Positions 1-7,438 of a stretch of DNA of 64,000 nt are shown one piece after another. The stretch comes from Mycolicibacterium chubuense NBB4 (GTDB lineage: Bacteria; Actinomycetota; Actinomycetes; Mycobacteriales; Mycobacteriaceae), in NCBI RefSeq assembly GCF_000266905.1, contig NC_018027.1:3410001-3474000 (forward strand). The letters are read 5' to 3'. Under the pieces are notes generated by a model, which was not told where the DNA came from, searched no databases, and saw only the letters and a list, made by a program, of their open reading frames with translations. Within the stretch, counting starts at the first letter, position 1. The number at the start of each line of letters is the position of its first letter. Made by a program: the position numbers and the translations under genes.

Positions 1-56
1 GTTTCCCTGGCTGGGCGAACACGCGCAACGCTATAGCCGTCAGCATGTCGACACGA

Positions 57-70
57 GTGCCTAAAGTCCC
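57..70. promoter_or_regulatory. DosR-box-like palindrome
   Basis: The 14-mer GTGCCTAAAGTCCC has a perfect right half-site (AGTCCC) of the DosR/DevR consensus GGGACTWWAGTCCC and a 4/6 left half. It lies just downstream of the rtcB remnant. It could serve a leftward gene outside the window, or be a leftover of the decayed locus. A match this degenerate can occur by chance, so the support is mostly its location beside dormancy-type genes. Confidence 0.35.
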
Positions 71-75
71 TTGGG

Positions 76-174
76 TCACACCCGGGTTGGCCGATCAGAG
101 GCGTCGACCTCTTGCTCTATCCGGAACCGGTACGGGGTTTCCTCGATGATCTTCATCGGCTCGGCCTCACTCAC
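76..174 (-). pseudogene. RtcB (RNA ligase) N-terminal remnant
   Basis: A 32-codon reading frame starts with GTG and soon reads MKIIEETPYRFRIEQE. That resembles the N-terminus of RtcB 3'-phosphate RNA ligases as I remember them (expected to continue with a G-x-MRVPG-type segment). After RIEQE the frame turns into unrelated residues and stops, so more than 90% of the roughly 400-residue family length is missing. Its start overlaps the stop of the archease remnant by four bases (GTGA), the usual layout of a coupled archease-rtcB pair. I infer an operon truncated by deletion. The identification rests on a short stretch. Confidence 0.5.
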
Positions 175-299
175 ACATCAAGCGTTACCAGTACCATCGC
201 GAACTCGACCTCGACGCCGCCGTCCAGATCGTGCAGGTCGAGGTCGAACGACGCCCGCACTGCCCAGGTATACGGGTCACAGACAATCCTGCACGGCAT
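171..299 (-). pseudogene. Archease C-terminal remnant with internal deletion
   Basis: The minus frame reads DLDLHDLDGGVEVEFAM and then ends VLVTLDV-stop. Mycobacterial archease (Rv2630 type, the RtcB-activating protein) has a similar DLRLRDVDGGVDVTFA segment, then about 30 further residues, then ends ...VTLDV. Here the segment between FAM and VTLDV is missing and everything upstream is lost; the frame runs into the 3' end of the capA-like gene. This looks like a gene fragment with two deletions. The recognition is from memory and should be confirmed by alignment. Confidence 0.5.
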
Positions 300-1416
300 C
301 GAGGTGAACTGTCAGCAGTCCATCAGGTTCTGCCGCAACACTGATGTCGAACCGGCGGCTGACGTGCTCCATCGTTGCCCGCAGCCAGTCGGTGTCGATC
401 GCTGAGGCACGCTCGAGCCGCATCCGACGCACCCGCAGCGGCAACATCCGCAGCGCGGTGACGTCGCCACTGCCGCAATCGATCGAGATCAGATACAGCA
501 GCCTGAGATCGGGCCGGTAGGACTCATGCCCTCCGATGCCTTCATAGTCGTCGATCACATCGCCGCACCCGTACAGAATCGGTTTGCCACGGTATAACTC
601 GATCGGCCGGGGGTGGTGTGACGAATGTCCGTGCACGATGTCGATGCCGGCGTCGATCAACCGGTGCGCGAACTGCACTTCACTCAATCCCACGCCGTAG
701 CCCCAGTTGGATCCCCAGTGCACCGACACGATCGCGACATCGCCGGTGCGCTTGAGCGCGAGCACCCGTGCGGCGAGATCGTCGGCGCTGCCGCGCTCGG
801 CTGGATCACGGATCAACCACAAGCCCGGCCGGTCGCGGTGCGCAGCCCACGAATCGGGAACGCCGCTCGATCTCGTGGCCACGGAGCCGATGATCACCCG
901 ATGGCCGGCCCGCGGCGTCAGCACCGAGAGCCGTTGCGCTGCCTCCAAACCGGCACCTGCGCCGACGCCCTTGATCCGCGCGGCGGCCAGGCTCTCGCAG
1001 GTGTCGGCCAAGCCGCGGTGCCCGAAGTCCAGAACATGGTTGTTGGCCAGGGCACAGACGTCGGGCGCAATGGCGGTCAGGGCCGGCATGTTGTCCGGGT
1101 GCATCCTGTAGTGGACTGCCTTGCGGTCGGCGAAATCGCCACTGACAGTGATGGTCGTCTCCAGATTGATCAACCGCACATCGGGCGCGACCTCGGCGAG
1201 GACCTCCGCCGCGTCGCCCCAGGGCCACCCCCAGTCGACAGGACGGCGAATCGGCCCGTTGACATGTTCTGCGAGTTCGACGTAGCGGCGGGCATCGCGG
1301 ACGACAGGCTCGCGCAACGCAGGATCTCCGGGATGCGGGAGGATCTGATCGACGCCGCGGCCAAGCATCACGTCGCCGCCCACCAGGACGGTCAGCACAT
1401 CGGAGTCATCCACCAC
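277..1416 (-). CDS. CapA-family protein (poly-gamma-glutamate synthesis type), Rv0574c-like
   Basis: A 379-residue protein of the CapA/PGA_cap metallophosphatase-like family. Visible motifs include GGDVMLGRGVD at the N-terminus, INLETTIT, ALANNHVLDFG (NNH motif), SVHWGSNWGY and HGHSSHHPRP followed by YGCGDVIDDYEG. The whole chain resembles M. tuberculosis Rv0574c, a DosR-regulon member of about 380 residues. GTG 1416 is chosen because it leaves six residues before the TVLVGGD strand, as I remember in that homologue; GTG 1464 would add 16 residues. No signal peptide is evident, and the substrate is unknown. It lies upstream of archease/rtcB remnants on the same strand and diverges from a broken PHP gene. 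Confidence 0.85.
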   Translation of the reverse strand: MVDDSDVLTVLVGGDVMLGRGVDQILPHPGDPALREPVVRDARRYVELAEHVNGPIRRPVDWGWPWGDAAEVLAEVAPDVRLINLETTITVSGDFADRKAVHYRMHPDNMPALTAIAPDVCALANNHVLDFGHRGLADTCESLAAARIKGVGAGAGLEAAQRLSVLTPRAGHRVIIGSVATRSSGVPDSWAAHRDRPGLWLIRDPAERGSADDLAARVLALKRTGDVAIVSVHWGSNWGYGVGLSEVQFAHRLIDAGIDIVHGHSSHHPRPIELYRGKPILYGCGDVIDDYEGIGGHESYRPDLRLLYLISIDCGSGDVTALRMLPLRVRRMRLERASAIDTDWLRATMEHVSRRFDISVAAEPDGLLTVHLDAVQDCL

Positions 1417-1556
1417 CAACCACCCGCGATCGCCGGGATTTTCTGGCGTGATCAAGCCTCGCACCGAACCCAGCTTCGTCGACGAAGCCGAACGTCCCGG
1501 ATCGGCCGCCGAAAGTCATCACCCTCCCCCCGCGGGACATCCGAAAGGCAGACGAC

Positions 1557-2239
1557 ATGGTCGCCGCCTGTTCCCGTCGTGGGTATCGATATTGCGCGAT
1601 CACCGATCACGCGCCGCAGCTGACAATGCAACGGATGACCCGCGAGAAAGCCCTTCGTCAGCGCGGCGCGCTGGCCGCGGCGGCTCGCCGCCACGGTATC
1701 GCGGTGCTGCACGGCTCCGAACTCAACATCGCAGCCGACGGTTCGCTCGATTGGGACGACGACTTCCTCGCCGGATTCGACATCCTGGTGGCTTCGGTGC
1801 ACTCCGATTTCGGGCAGACACGCGAGGAGATGACCCGGCGCCTCTCCACGGCCATCGAACACCCCTACGTCAACATCATCGGTCATCCGACCGCCCGCAT
1901 CCTGGGTCGGCGTCCGCCCATCGACTTCGACGCCGATGCCGTGTTCGCAGCCGCCGCACGCACTCACACCGCCCTGGAGATCAACGCCTTCCCCGACCGG
2001 CTCGATCTCAACGATGAACTCGTGCGCCGGGCCGAGATCATGGCGTCGCTATGGCCATCGACACCGACGCCCACGCGGTCAGGCATCTCGACCACCTCCG
2101 TTACGGCGTCGCGATGGCCCAGCGCGGCTGGGTGTCCCCCGGCGAGGTGATCAACACCTGGCCGCTGAAACGACTCCGCACGTTGCTCGCGAAAGGAAGC
2201 GCTGGCGTGTCTCCCGACCGCTGCCGGCGGTCGACGTGA
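1557..2239 (+). pseudogene. PHP-domain (PolX C-terminal type) phosphoesterase, broken
   Basis: The frame from 1557 carries PHP-domain features: GYRYCAITDHAP, a GSELNI metal-site segment, LVASVHSDF and NIIGHPTARIL. Two defects show. The N-terminal DLHxH metal motif that should precede MVAAC is absent in all three frames upstream. Near 2045 the reading frame changes: the first frame becomes LWPSTPTPT, while AIDTDAHAVRHLDHLRYGVAMAQRGW, the expected C-terminal PHP segment, continues in another frame to the stop at 2239. The intact family has about 330 residues. Either this is a true pseudogene or the sequence contains an indel, but the missing N-terminus favours decay. Confidence 0.75.
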
Positions 2240-2340
2240 CCTCGGCCCGGGCTTGAGGACGTTCGACTCTCGCCCCGCTGTCGGTGGGGTGAGATGGTGG
2301 CGGTGATAAGTGAAGCCACCGTCACGGAGAGGACACACCG

Positions 2341-2655
2341 ATGGCCGAGTACGCCGCGGGGCGGCAGAAGCCGCGCGAAGTGACTGCGGTGACGAGGTTT
2401 CCGAAGGAGACCGCGGCGAAGGACGAAAAACGCCGTGGTGCACGGATTGTCGTCCTCACCGAGGATCCTCGCCGCAGCGTCGTGATAGTGCCGGGTTGCC
2501 ACATAGATTCCATGCAGCACTGCGACAACGCCTACTTCTTCGAGGATGGCGACGAACTGGTCGGGATGATCGTCGAGGGCGGCACGGTGGAGTATCACCC
2601 CGATGAGCGCACCTATGTCGTGCAGCTCACTGACGGGCGTCATACCCCTGAATGA
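2341..2655 (+). CDS. Hypothetical protein, 104 aa
   Basis: I do not recognise this protein. It has a basic, lysine/arginine-rich N-terminus (about residues 1-35) followed by a strand-rich part with a cysteine (IVPGCHID) and an acidic segment (FFEDGDELVG). No signal peptide or membrane segment is visible. The ATG is preceded by CACGGAGAGGACACACCG, containing a plausible GGAGAGG ribosome site. It stands alone between the broken PHP gene and the phosphoribosyltransferase fusion, in a neighbourhood resembling dormancy loci, so a stress role is possible but only by context. Confidence 0.6.
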   Translation: MAEYAAGRQKPREVTAVTRFPKETAAKDEKRRGARIVVLTEDPRRSVVIVPGCHIDSMQHCDNAYFFEDGDELVGMIVEGGTVEYHPDERTYVVQLTDGRHTPE

Positions 2656-2688
2656 TGTCGCCCGCCGGTTTACCCAAGCCTGTAGGTA

Positions 2689-2702
2689 AGGACCTTGATC
2701 TC
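2689..2702. promoter_or_regulatory. Weak DosR-box-like site upstream of the PRTase fusion
   Basis: AGGACCTTGATCTC matches 9 of 14 positions of the DosR consensus and lies 36 bases before the ATG of the Rv0571c-like gene, which belongs to the DosR regulon in M. tuberculosis as I recall. The second half-site is poor. The position is right for a promoter-proximal site. Confidence 0.3.
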
Positions 2703-2737
2703 TATCGGCACCAGTGGTACCGCGTGAAACTGGGGTG

Positions 2738-4066
2738 ATGAAGCCCTTCGACGATCGTGTCGACGCTGGACGCCAGTTGGCCCAGCGTCTCGAGCCTCTG
2801 CAAGGTCAGGACATCGTCGTTCTCGGCCTGCCACGAGGCGGCGTGCCGGTTGCCTTCGAGGTCGCCGAGGCACTGCAAGCGCCGCTCGACGTGCTCGTGG
2901 TCCGCAAATTGGGCGTGCCGTTCCAGCCCGAACTGGCCTTCGGCGCCATCGGGGAGGACGGCGTGCGTGTACTCAACGACGGGATCGTGCGCGAAGCACA
3001 CCTCGACCGCGACGACATCGACGCCGTCGATGGCGAACAGCGGATCGAACTGCAACGCCGCGTGGAACGCTTCCGCCGCGGACGTAGCCGAATCCCGCTC
3101 ACGGGACGGACCGCGGTGATCGTCGATGACGGCATCGCCACCGGAGCAACCGCCAAGGCCGCCTGCCAGGTTGCCCGCGCCCACGGCGCCGGCAAGGTGG
3201 TGTTGGCGGTTCCGATCGGCCCGGACGACATCGTGGCGAGGTTCGCCGGCTACGCCGACGAGGTGGTCTGCTTGCGAACGCCCCCGTTCTTCTTCGCAGT
3301 CGGGCAGGGATACCGCCACTTCACCCAGACCTCCGACGACGAGGTCGTCGCGCTGCTCGACCGGGCCCGCGACCGTTCTGAGACGGCCTCCGCCGGCCAC
3401 GGTGCCGACCCGGCGCTCCGCGACGAGGATGTCATCGTCACAGCCGGTCCGGTGGCGGTGATGGGACACTTGACCATTCCCGACCGCCCACGTGGCATCG
3501 TGATCTTTGCGCACGGCAGCGGGAGCAGCCGGCACAGTCCCCGAAACAGGTATGTGGCCGAGATCTTGAACAGGGCCGGCCTCGCCACGCTGCTCTTCGA
3601 CTTGCTCACGCCGGCCGAAGAACGCAACCGGGCCAACGTCTTCGACATCGGGTTGCTCGCCGGACGGCTGATCGACGTCACACGTTGGGTGGCCGGTCAG
3701 CCCGACACCGCCTCACTTCCCGTGGGTTACTTCGGCGCGAGCACCGGGGCGGGGGCGGCGTTGGCTGCGTCCACAGATCCCGGCGTGACCGTGGGAGCGG
3801 TCGTCTCCCGCGGCGGCAGGCCCGATCTCGCCGGTGGGTCACTGGCGAACGTCGTTGCGCCGACCCTGCTGATCGTGGGCGGACGCGACGAGATGGTCCT
3901 GGAGCTGAACCGACGAGCGCAAGCCGCAATACCGGGCGAGTGCGAAGTCGCCATCGTTCCCGGCGCCACCCATCTGTTCGAGGAGCCGGGCACACTCGAA
4001 CAGGCCGCGGACCTCGCGCGTGACTGGTTCATCGGCCATCTGAGTCCTGTTGTCGCACAACAGTAG
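2738..4066 (+). CDS. Phosphoribosyltransferase / alpha-beta hydrolase fusion, Rv0571c-like
   Basis: A 442-residue two-domain protein. Residues 1 to about 215 form a type I phosphoribosyltransferase: RKLGVPFQPELAFGAI and the PRPP loop VIVDDGIATGAT. Residues about 230-440 form a dienelactone-hydrolase-like alpha/beta hydrolase with VIFAHGSGSSRHS, a GASTGAG nucleophile elbow, a GGRDEMV acid region and a terminal GATHLFEE histidine. M. tuberculosis Rv0571c has the same fusion and length. ATG 2738 gives the natural MKPFDDRVDAGRQLA start; the GTG at 2714 is less likely. The base and ester substrates are unknown. It lies close to a CapA-like gene, as in the M. tuberculosis Rv0571c-Rv0574c block. Confidence 0.85.
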   Translation: MKPFDDRVDAGRQLAQRLEPLQGQDIVVLGLPRGGVPVAFEVAEALQAPLDVLVVRKLGVPFQPELAFGAIGEDGVRVLNDGIVREAHLDRDDIDAVDGEQRIELQRRVERFRRGRSRIPLTGRTAVIVDDGIATGATAKAACQVARAHGAGKVVLAVPIGPDDIVARFAGYADEVVCLRTPPFFFAVGQGYRHFTQTSDDEVVALLDRARDRSETASAGHGADPALRDEDVIVTAGPVAVMGHLTIPDRPRGIVIFAHGSGSSRHSPRNRYVAEILNRAGLATLLFDLLTPAEERNRANVFDIGLLAGRLIDVTRWVAGQPDTASLPVGYFGASTGAGAALAASTDPGVTVGAVVSRGGRPDLAGGSLANVVAPTLLIVGGRDEMVLELNRRAQAAIPGECEVAIVPGATHLFEEPGTLEQAADLARDWFIGHLSPVVAQQ

Positions 4067-4229
4067 AGCGCGTCAAACCATGGCCGGAAGTTCCGGCGCC
4101 GCTGGCTCGTCGAGCCGCCAGTCGACCGGCGATCGTCACGGTGTGAAATAGAGATCGGGGCGGCGTCCGAAAGCGCCGTCCGCCGGCGCCGACGGGTCCA
4201 TAATGCGGTGGGAGGAAGGCAGCGGCACC

Positions 4230-4427
4230 GTGAGCGAAGGTTCTACCGAGTACTACGTGCGGTTTCAGTTCCAGCTGAGCGACGGCCAGTGGGAGAGCGT
4301 CGCGTTCGGGCCTACCGACGAAGCTGACGCCCTGCGGTTTTACAAACGCCTCATGAAGGAAGACAGTGCGAACATCAGGCGGCCGCGAGTGCTCCGAAAC
4401 ACCTACATCGTGGTCGAACCCGAATGA
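4230..4427 (+). CDS. Small hypothetical protein, 65 aa
   Basis: I do not recognise the family. The chain reads as a compact alpha/beta protein (YYVRFQFQLSDGQWESVAFG, then a charged helix DALRFYKRLMKED). The GTG at 4230 has a strong GGAGGAAGG ribosome site ten bases upstream, so it is preferred over the in-frame ATG at 4203. After the stop, another frame with strong GC at third positions continues to 4509 (GAVYLTTSDRNGGDTVV), which may be a frameshifted C-terminal extension or chance. It follows the Rv0571c-like gene by 163 bases. Confidence 0.55.
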   Translation: MSEGSTEYYVRFQFQLSDGQWESVAFGPTDEADALRFYKRLMKEDSANIRRPRVLRNTYIVVEPE

Positions 4428-4516
4428 CGGCGCGGTGTACCTCACGACCAGCGATCGCAACGGCGGCGACACTGTCGTCACAGTGATCACGCCGGAAACC
4501 ATCGTCTAGGAGCTTC

Positions 4517-4536
4517 CGCCACCGGGGAAGGTGGCG
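4517..4536. terminator. Hairpin, possible terminator
   Basis: CGCCACC and GGTGGCG form a 7-bp stem with a 6-base loop, placed between the small gene ending at 4427 and the convergent MPT63-like gene ending at 4653. There is no U-tract, which is common for mycobacterial terminators. Confidence 0.4.
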
Positions 4537-4652
4537 TCGACCTGTGTCGGGCCGACAGCACGGCGAGCATCGACCACCAGCACTTGCCTCAATCCGCTTG
4601 TCTCGCAGCGATTCTCGACAGGTGTCGCCAGCAGATGCCGTCGCCGCGCCGT

Positions 4653-5132
4653 CTACGGCGTCCAGATCATGAGGTCCTGCATGCCGTTGTTCATGGTGAT
4701 CGTGGTCGGTGCCGGGCCGGTGACGTCGAAGTGGATCTTGCCGGTCGACTCCGCCCCCTGCGGGATGGTCGCCCCGCTGATGTTGGTCGGGCTGGCTACC
4801 TGCCACAGCACGCGGTAAGCGGCCCGGTCGGGGGCGACGGCGTTGAACTGTGAAATGGCGGGGGTGACGCTGCCCCGGATGGCCTTGACGGTGGCGGTGG
4901 CCTCCCAGAGATGCCCGGCTACGCGGTAGCCCGGCATCACGTCGCTGCTGGGTCTGAGGTCGCTCACCCTCCAGCTCAGCACGACCTGCCCGACTGTGTC
5001 GGTCATCGTCAGTTCGCTACCGAGCCTGCCGACGATGGGATAGGCGGCCCTCGCGGTCGGCGAAGCGACGATTCCGGTGGCCACGACAAGCACGGCAGCT
5101 AGGGCCGTCACGATGATCTTGATGATCTTCAC
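4653..5132 (-). CDS. MPT63/DUF1942-family secreted protein
   Basis: A 159-residue exported protein, the same length as M. tuberculosis MPT63. Residues 1 to about 31 are a Sec signal peptide (VKIIKIIVTALAAVLVVATG, then SPTARAAYP). The mature part has the MPT63 features: a long beta-rich domain with VGQVVLSWRVSDLRPS, a GHLWEATATV strand, and NAVAPDRAAYRVLWQVASP. The GTG at 5132 follows an AGGAGG ribosome site with good spacing; the longer frame to 5216 lacks one. This family has an immunoglobulin-like fold and is antigenic; no enzyme activity is known. It is monocistronic here, with two dormancy-box-like sites upstream. Confidence 0.85.
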   Translation of the reverse strand: MKIIKIIVTALAAVLVVATGIVASPTARAAYPIVGRLGSELTMTDTVGQVVLSWRVSDLRPSSDVMPGYRVAGHLWEATATVKAIRGSVTPAISQFNAVAPDRAAYRVLWQVASPTNISGATIPQGAESTGKIHFDVTGPAPTTITMNNGMQDLMIWTP

Positions 5133-5211
5133 GGTTGCCTCCTCAACTCGATGGAACGACGACGTCGCGTCGACTACCGGTGGATTACCGCCGGTGACCA
5201 CGGCGCCGGAA

Positions 5212-5247
5212 GTCACCTAAGACCCAGCTCGCGGTGACCTAAGTCCT
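5212..5247. promoter_or_regulatory. Two tandem DosR-box-like sites
   Basis: GTCACCTAAGACCC (5212-5225, 10/14) and GTGACCTAAGTCCT (5234-5247, 11/14) match the DosR consensus and start 22 bases apart, two helical turns. They lie 80-115 bases upstream of the GTG of the MPT63-like gene. The two also read as an imperfect direct repeat. Chance matches are possible; the regular spacing is the main argument. Confidence 0.35.
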
Positions 5248-5389
5248 CGGTTAGCGGTGTGCGAAGCGGGCTCTCCGGGAAGCTGCGAGGCCAATCCGCC
5301 GCGGCGACAGGTCAGTTCTGTCGAGGGGCCGTGGGCCGCGGGGAATCGCCATAGCGGCGTCGACGCCGCGTGAGCTGGGAAAACAGGAG

Positions 5390-5461
5390 TGGGCGCGGAC
5401 GGTATCGAACCGCCGACCGCTGGTGTGTAAAACCAGAGCTCTACCACTGAGCTACGCGCCC
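5390..5461 (-). tRNA. tRNA-Val (anticodon TAC)
   Basis: The reverse strand gives a 72-nt cloverleaf: acceptor GGGCGCG/CGCGCCC with discriminator A, a D arm with GTAGCTCAGTGGTAGAGC, anticodon stem CTGGT/ACCAG with anticodon TAC in the loop TTTACAC, and a T arm with GGTTCGATACC. CCA is not encoded. It decodes GUA (and by wobble other) valine codons. Confidence 0.95.
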
Positions 5462-5588
5462 TCGATCCCGGGCAGCATAATCGGCGACGCCGCGCAGACG
5501 GAAATCCCGCCGGTGCGCCTGCCGGTGTGCGTGCAGGGTGAGAAAGCCGCCCGCATCCCGCCGTGAGCGCATGCTCGGCGGACGCGAC

Positions 5589-6056
5589 TCAACCCCGCAG
5601 CGCGGCCAGGGCCTGCGACCACACCGCCTGATCTCGCGCCTCCCCCGGCTGCTTGCACTCGGCGAACCGGATCACGCCGCTGCGGTCGACGACGAAGGTG
5701 CCCCGATTGGCGAACCCGGTGGCGTCGTTGAACACCCCGTAGGCCTGGCTGACCGCGCCGTGCGGCCAGAAGTCCGAGAGCATTGGAAAGGTGAACCCGC
5801 GCTGGCTCGCCCACACCTTGTGGGTCGGCGACGGACCGACCGAGATGGCCAGCGTTGCGGTGTCGTCGTTGACGAAATCGGCCGCGTGATCCCGGATCTC
5901 GTCGAGCTCACGCTGGCAGATGCCGGTGAACGCCAGGGGGAAGAACACCAGGAGCACGTTCTTGGCGTCGCGGAACGAACTCAGCGCCACGGGTTGGTTG
6001 TTCTGGTCGGCGAGGGTGAAGTCGGGTGCGCTGTCGCCGACCGAGAGCATCGTCAC
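5589..6056 (-). CDS. ahpE: Alkyl hydroperoxide reductase E (1-Cys peroxiredoxin)
   Basis: A 155-residue peroxiredoxin reducing peroxides and peroxynitrite. The peroxidatic motif PLAFTGICQRE has the catalytic cysteine near residue 47, with the upstream FTLADQNN and later VDRSGVIRF segments typical of AhpE (Rv2238c, 153 aa). No resolving cysteine occupies the 2-Cys position; a second Cys appears in AECKQPG near the end. The start codon overlaps the stop of the DUF3052 gene (ATGA), so the two are probably translationally coupled. Confidence 0.93.
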   Translation of the reverse strand: MTMLSVGDSAPDFTLADQNNQPVALSSFRDAKNVLLVFFPLAFTGICQRELDEIRDHAADFVNDDTATLAISVGPSPTHKVWASQRGFTFPMLSDFWPHGAVSQAYGVFNDATGFANRGTFVVDRSGVIRFAECKQPGEARDQAVWSQALAALRG

Positions 6057-6478
6057 CGCCGGCCGGCGGCCTTTGATTTCGGCTGCACCAGCCGGCTGGC
6101 GATCCAGTCGCCGAGGTTGGCCGACGAGGTCTGCATCAGCCCGGCCGTGGGCGCGGACTCGGCGATCTCCGCAGGCTGCACGTGACCCGGCTTGCCAGTC
6201 TTGGGCGTGACGACCCAGATGACACCGTCGTCGGCGAGCGGGGTGATGGCGTCCATCAATGTGTCGACCAGGTCACCGTCGTCGTCGCGCCACCACAGCA
6301 GCACCACGTCGACGACTTCGTCTGCGTCCTCGTCGAGCAGTTCACCGCCGCACTCGTCTTCGATATCGGCCCGGATGTCGTCGTCGACGTCGGAGTCCCA
6401 GCCCAGTTCCTGCACAACCTGATCTTTTTGGATGCCCAGCTTGCGGGCGTAGTTCGGGGGGTCACCCGCCGACACCAC
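6053..6478 (-). CDS. DUF3052 family protein, Rv2239c-like
   Basis: A 141-residue soluble acidic protein of the actinobacterial DUF3052 family. It shows NYARKLGIQKDQVVQELGWD at the N-terminus, a very acidic middle (ELLDEDADEVVDVVLLWWRDDDGD) and a GVIWVVTPKTGKPGHV segment. The basic C-terminus ends KSKAAGRR. The function is unknown, though the family is conserved beside ahpE in mycobacteria. GTG 6478 and GTG 6475 are both possible starts. It is upstream of ahpE in one operon with a four-base overlap. Confidence 0.85.
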   Translation of the reverse strand: MVSAGDPPNYARKLGIQKDQVVQELGWDSDVDDDIRADIEDECGGELLDEDADEVVDVVLLWWRDDDGDLVDTLMDAITPLADDGVIWVVTPKTGKPGHVQPAEIAESAPTAGLMQTSSANLGDWIASRLVQPKSKAAGRR

Positions 6479-6582
6479 GGTCAGTCCTCCTTCAGCCGAC
6501 TGGAGCGCACGGTGCGCTCGGTCACGTTCTGCGTCCTATCGTCGCACGCCGGACGCCGGCAGCACGCCAAGTACCCGCAGGT

Positions 6583-7257
6583 TCATCGGTAGGCAGCGTC
6601 GCACCGGTCCAGCGCCGTCGTCTTCGCGTCGTTCAACCGCGCGATCGAGGCGTTGAACTGATCGGTCGGATAATTCCCTGCGATCGCGGTGGCGACGGCG
6701 CGCGCGGCGTCCACCCAGCCGTTGAGCCCGTCCTTGAGTTGCTGGGGCAGTGGGTCGCTGATACTGCCGACGACGAGGTCAGCGCTGTGGTTGAGGGCGT
6801 CCACGGCCGGACCCGCCGCCGCCGTCGCGCCGGCGGGGTTGGCGTTGAACGCGTCGACGTACTTGTTGACCGCGCCGATCGCATCGGCACTGCTCGAGCT
6901 CATCGCCTCGCACGCGGTGTGCACGGCTTCGGTGGTCATCGAAGCCTGGCGTTCGGACTCGCGTGCGCTGGAGCTGGCGGCGGACTGCTCGATGGACGCC
7001 GACACCGATGCGCGGTAGAGCGGCGCTTCCCCGCTGGCCACCGTCGCGTCACCGCCGGTGACGTGGGTGCAGCCCACGACGATCATCGCCAGCGCCGCGA
7101 AGGTCCCGGTCGCGGCCGCGGCGAGCCGCGCATGCCGTGGGGCGGCGAGCCGCGCATGTCTGGGGGCGGCGAGCCGCGCATGTCTGGGGGCGGCGAGCCG
7201 CGCATGCCGTGGGGCGGCGAGCCGCACCCGGGGGGCGCGTGGCCAACCGTTCAGCAC
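6583..7257 (-). CDS. Putative lipoprotein with repeat-expanded N-terminus
   Basis: A protein of 224 residues in the position of Rv2240c. The mature part is a helical domain with several alanine/serine-rich segments and no motif I recognise. A lipobox-like sequence AMIVVGC sits about residues 56-62, after a hydrophobic stretch, so it is probably membrane-anchored outside the cell. The first 45 or so residues are repeats of RLAAPRHA encoded by a 24-bp DNA tandem repeat, giving an unusually long basic leader. ATG 7257 is the only in-frame ATG ahead of the repeats; a GTG at 7228 is an alternative. Whether such a leader is processed normally is uncertain. Confidence 0.7.
   Translation of the reverse strand: MLNGWPRAPRVRLAAPRHARLAAPRHARLAAPRHARLAAPRHARLAAAATGTFAALAMIVVGCTHVTGGDATVASGEAPLYRASVSASIEQSAASSSARESERQASMTTEAVHTACEAMSSSSADAIGAVNKYVDAFNANPAGATAAAGPAVDALNHSADLVVGSISDPLPQQLKDGLNGWVDAARAVATAIAGNYPTDQFNASIARLNDAKTTALDRCDAAYR
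7118..7237. repeat. 24-bp tandem repeat, five copies, palindromic core
   Basis: The core GCGGCGAGCCGC starts at 7118, 7142, 7166, 7190 and 7214, an exact 24-base period; the last copy diverges after the core. Each core is a perfect 5-bp inverted repeat around GA. Because 24 is divisible by three, the repeats stay in frame and expand the N-terminus of the lipoprotein gene. Confidence 0.95.
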
Positions 7258-7438
7258 AGTCTGAAGACGTTACCGGCCGACCAGCCGGTTGCGTGTACTA
7301 AATGCAACCGTTCCCACCCGACGGTGCGGATGGGGCAGGATTGGACGAGGATTGAAATCGCACTCCACGCGCGTCCGGGAAGCGAGCAGACCCACTCAGC
7401 CGATCGGCGCGTTTTGACCGCCTGACAAGGAGCGGAAG

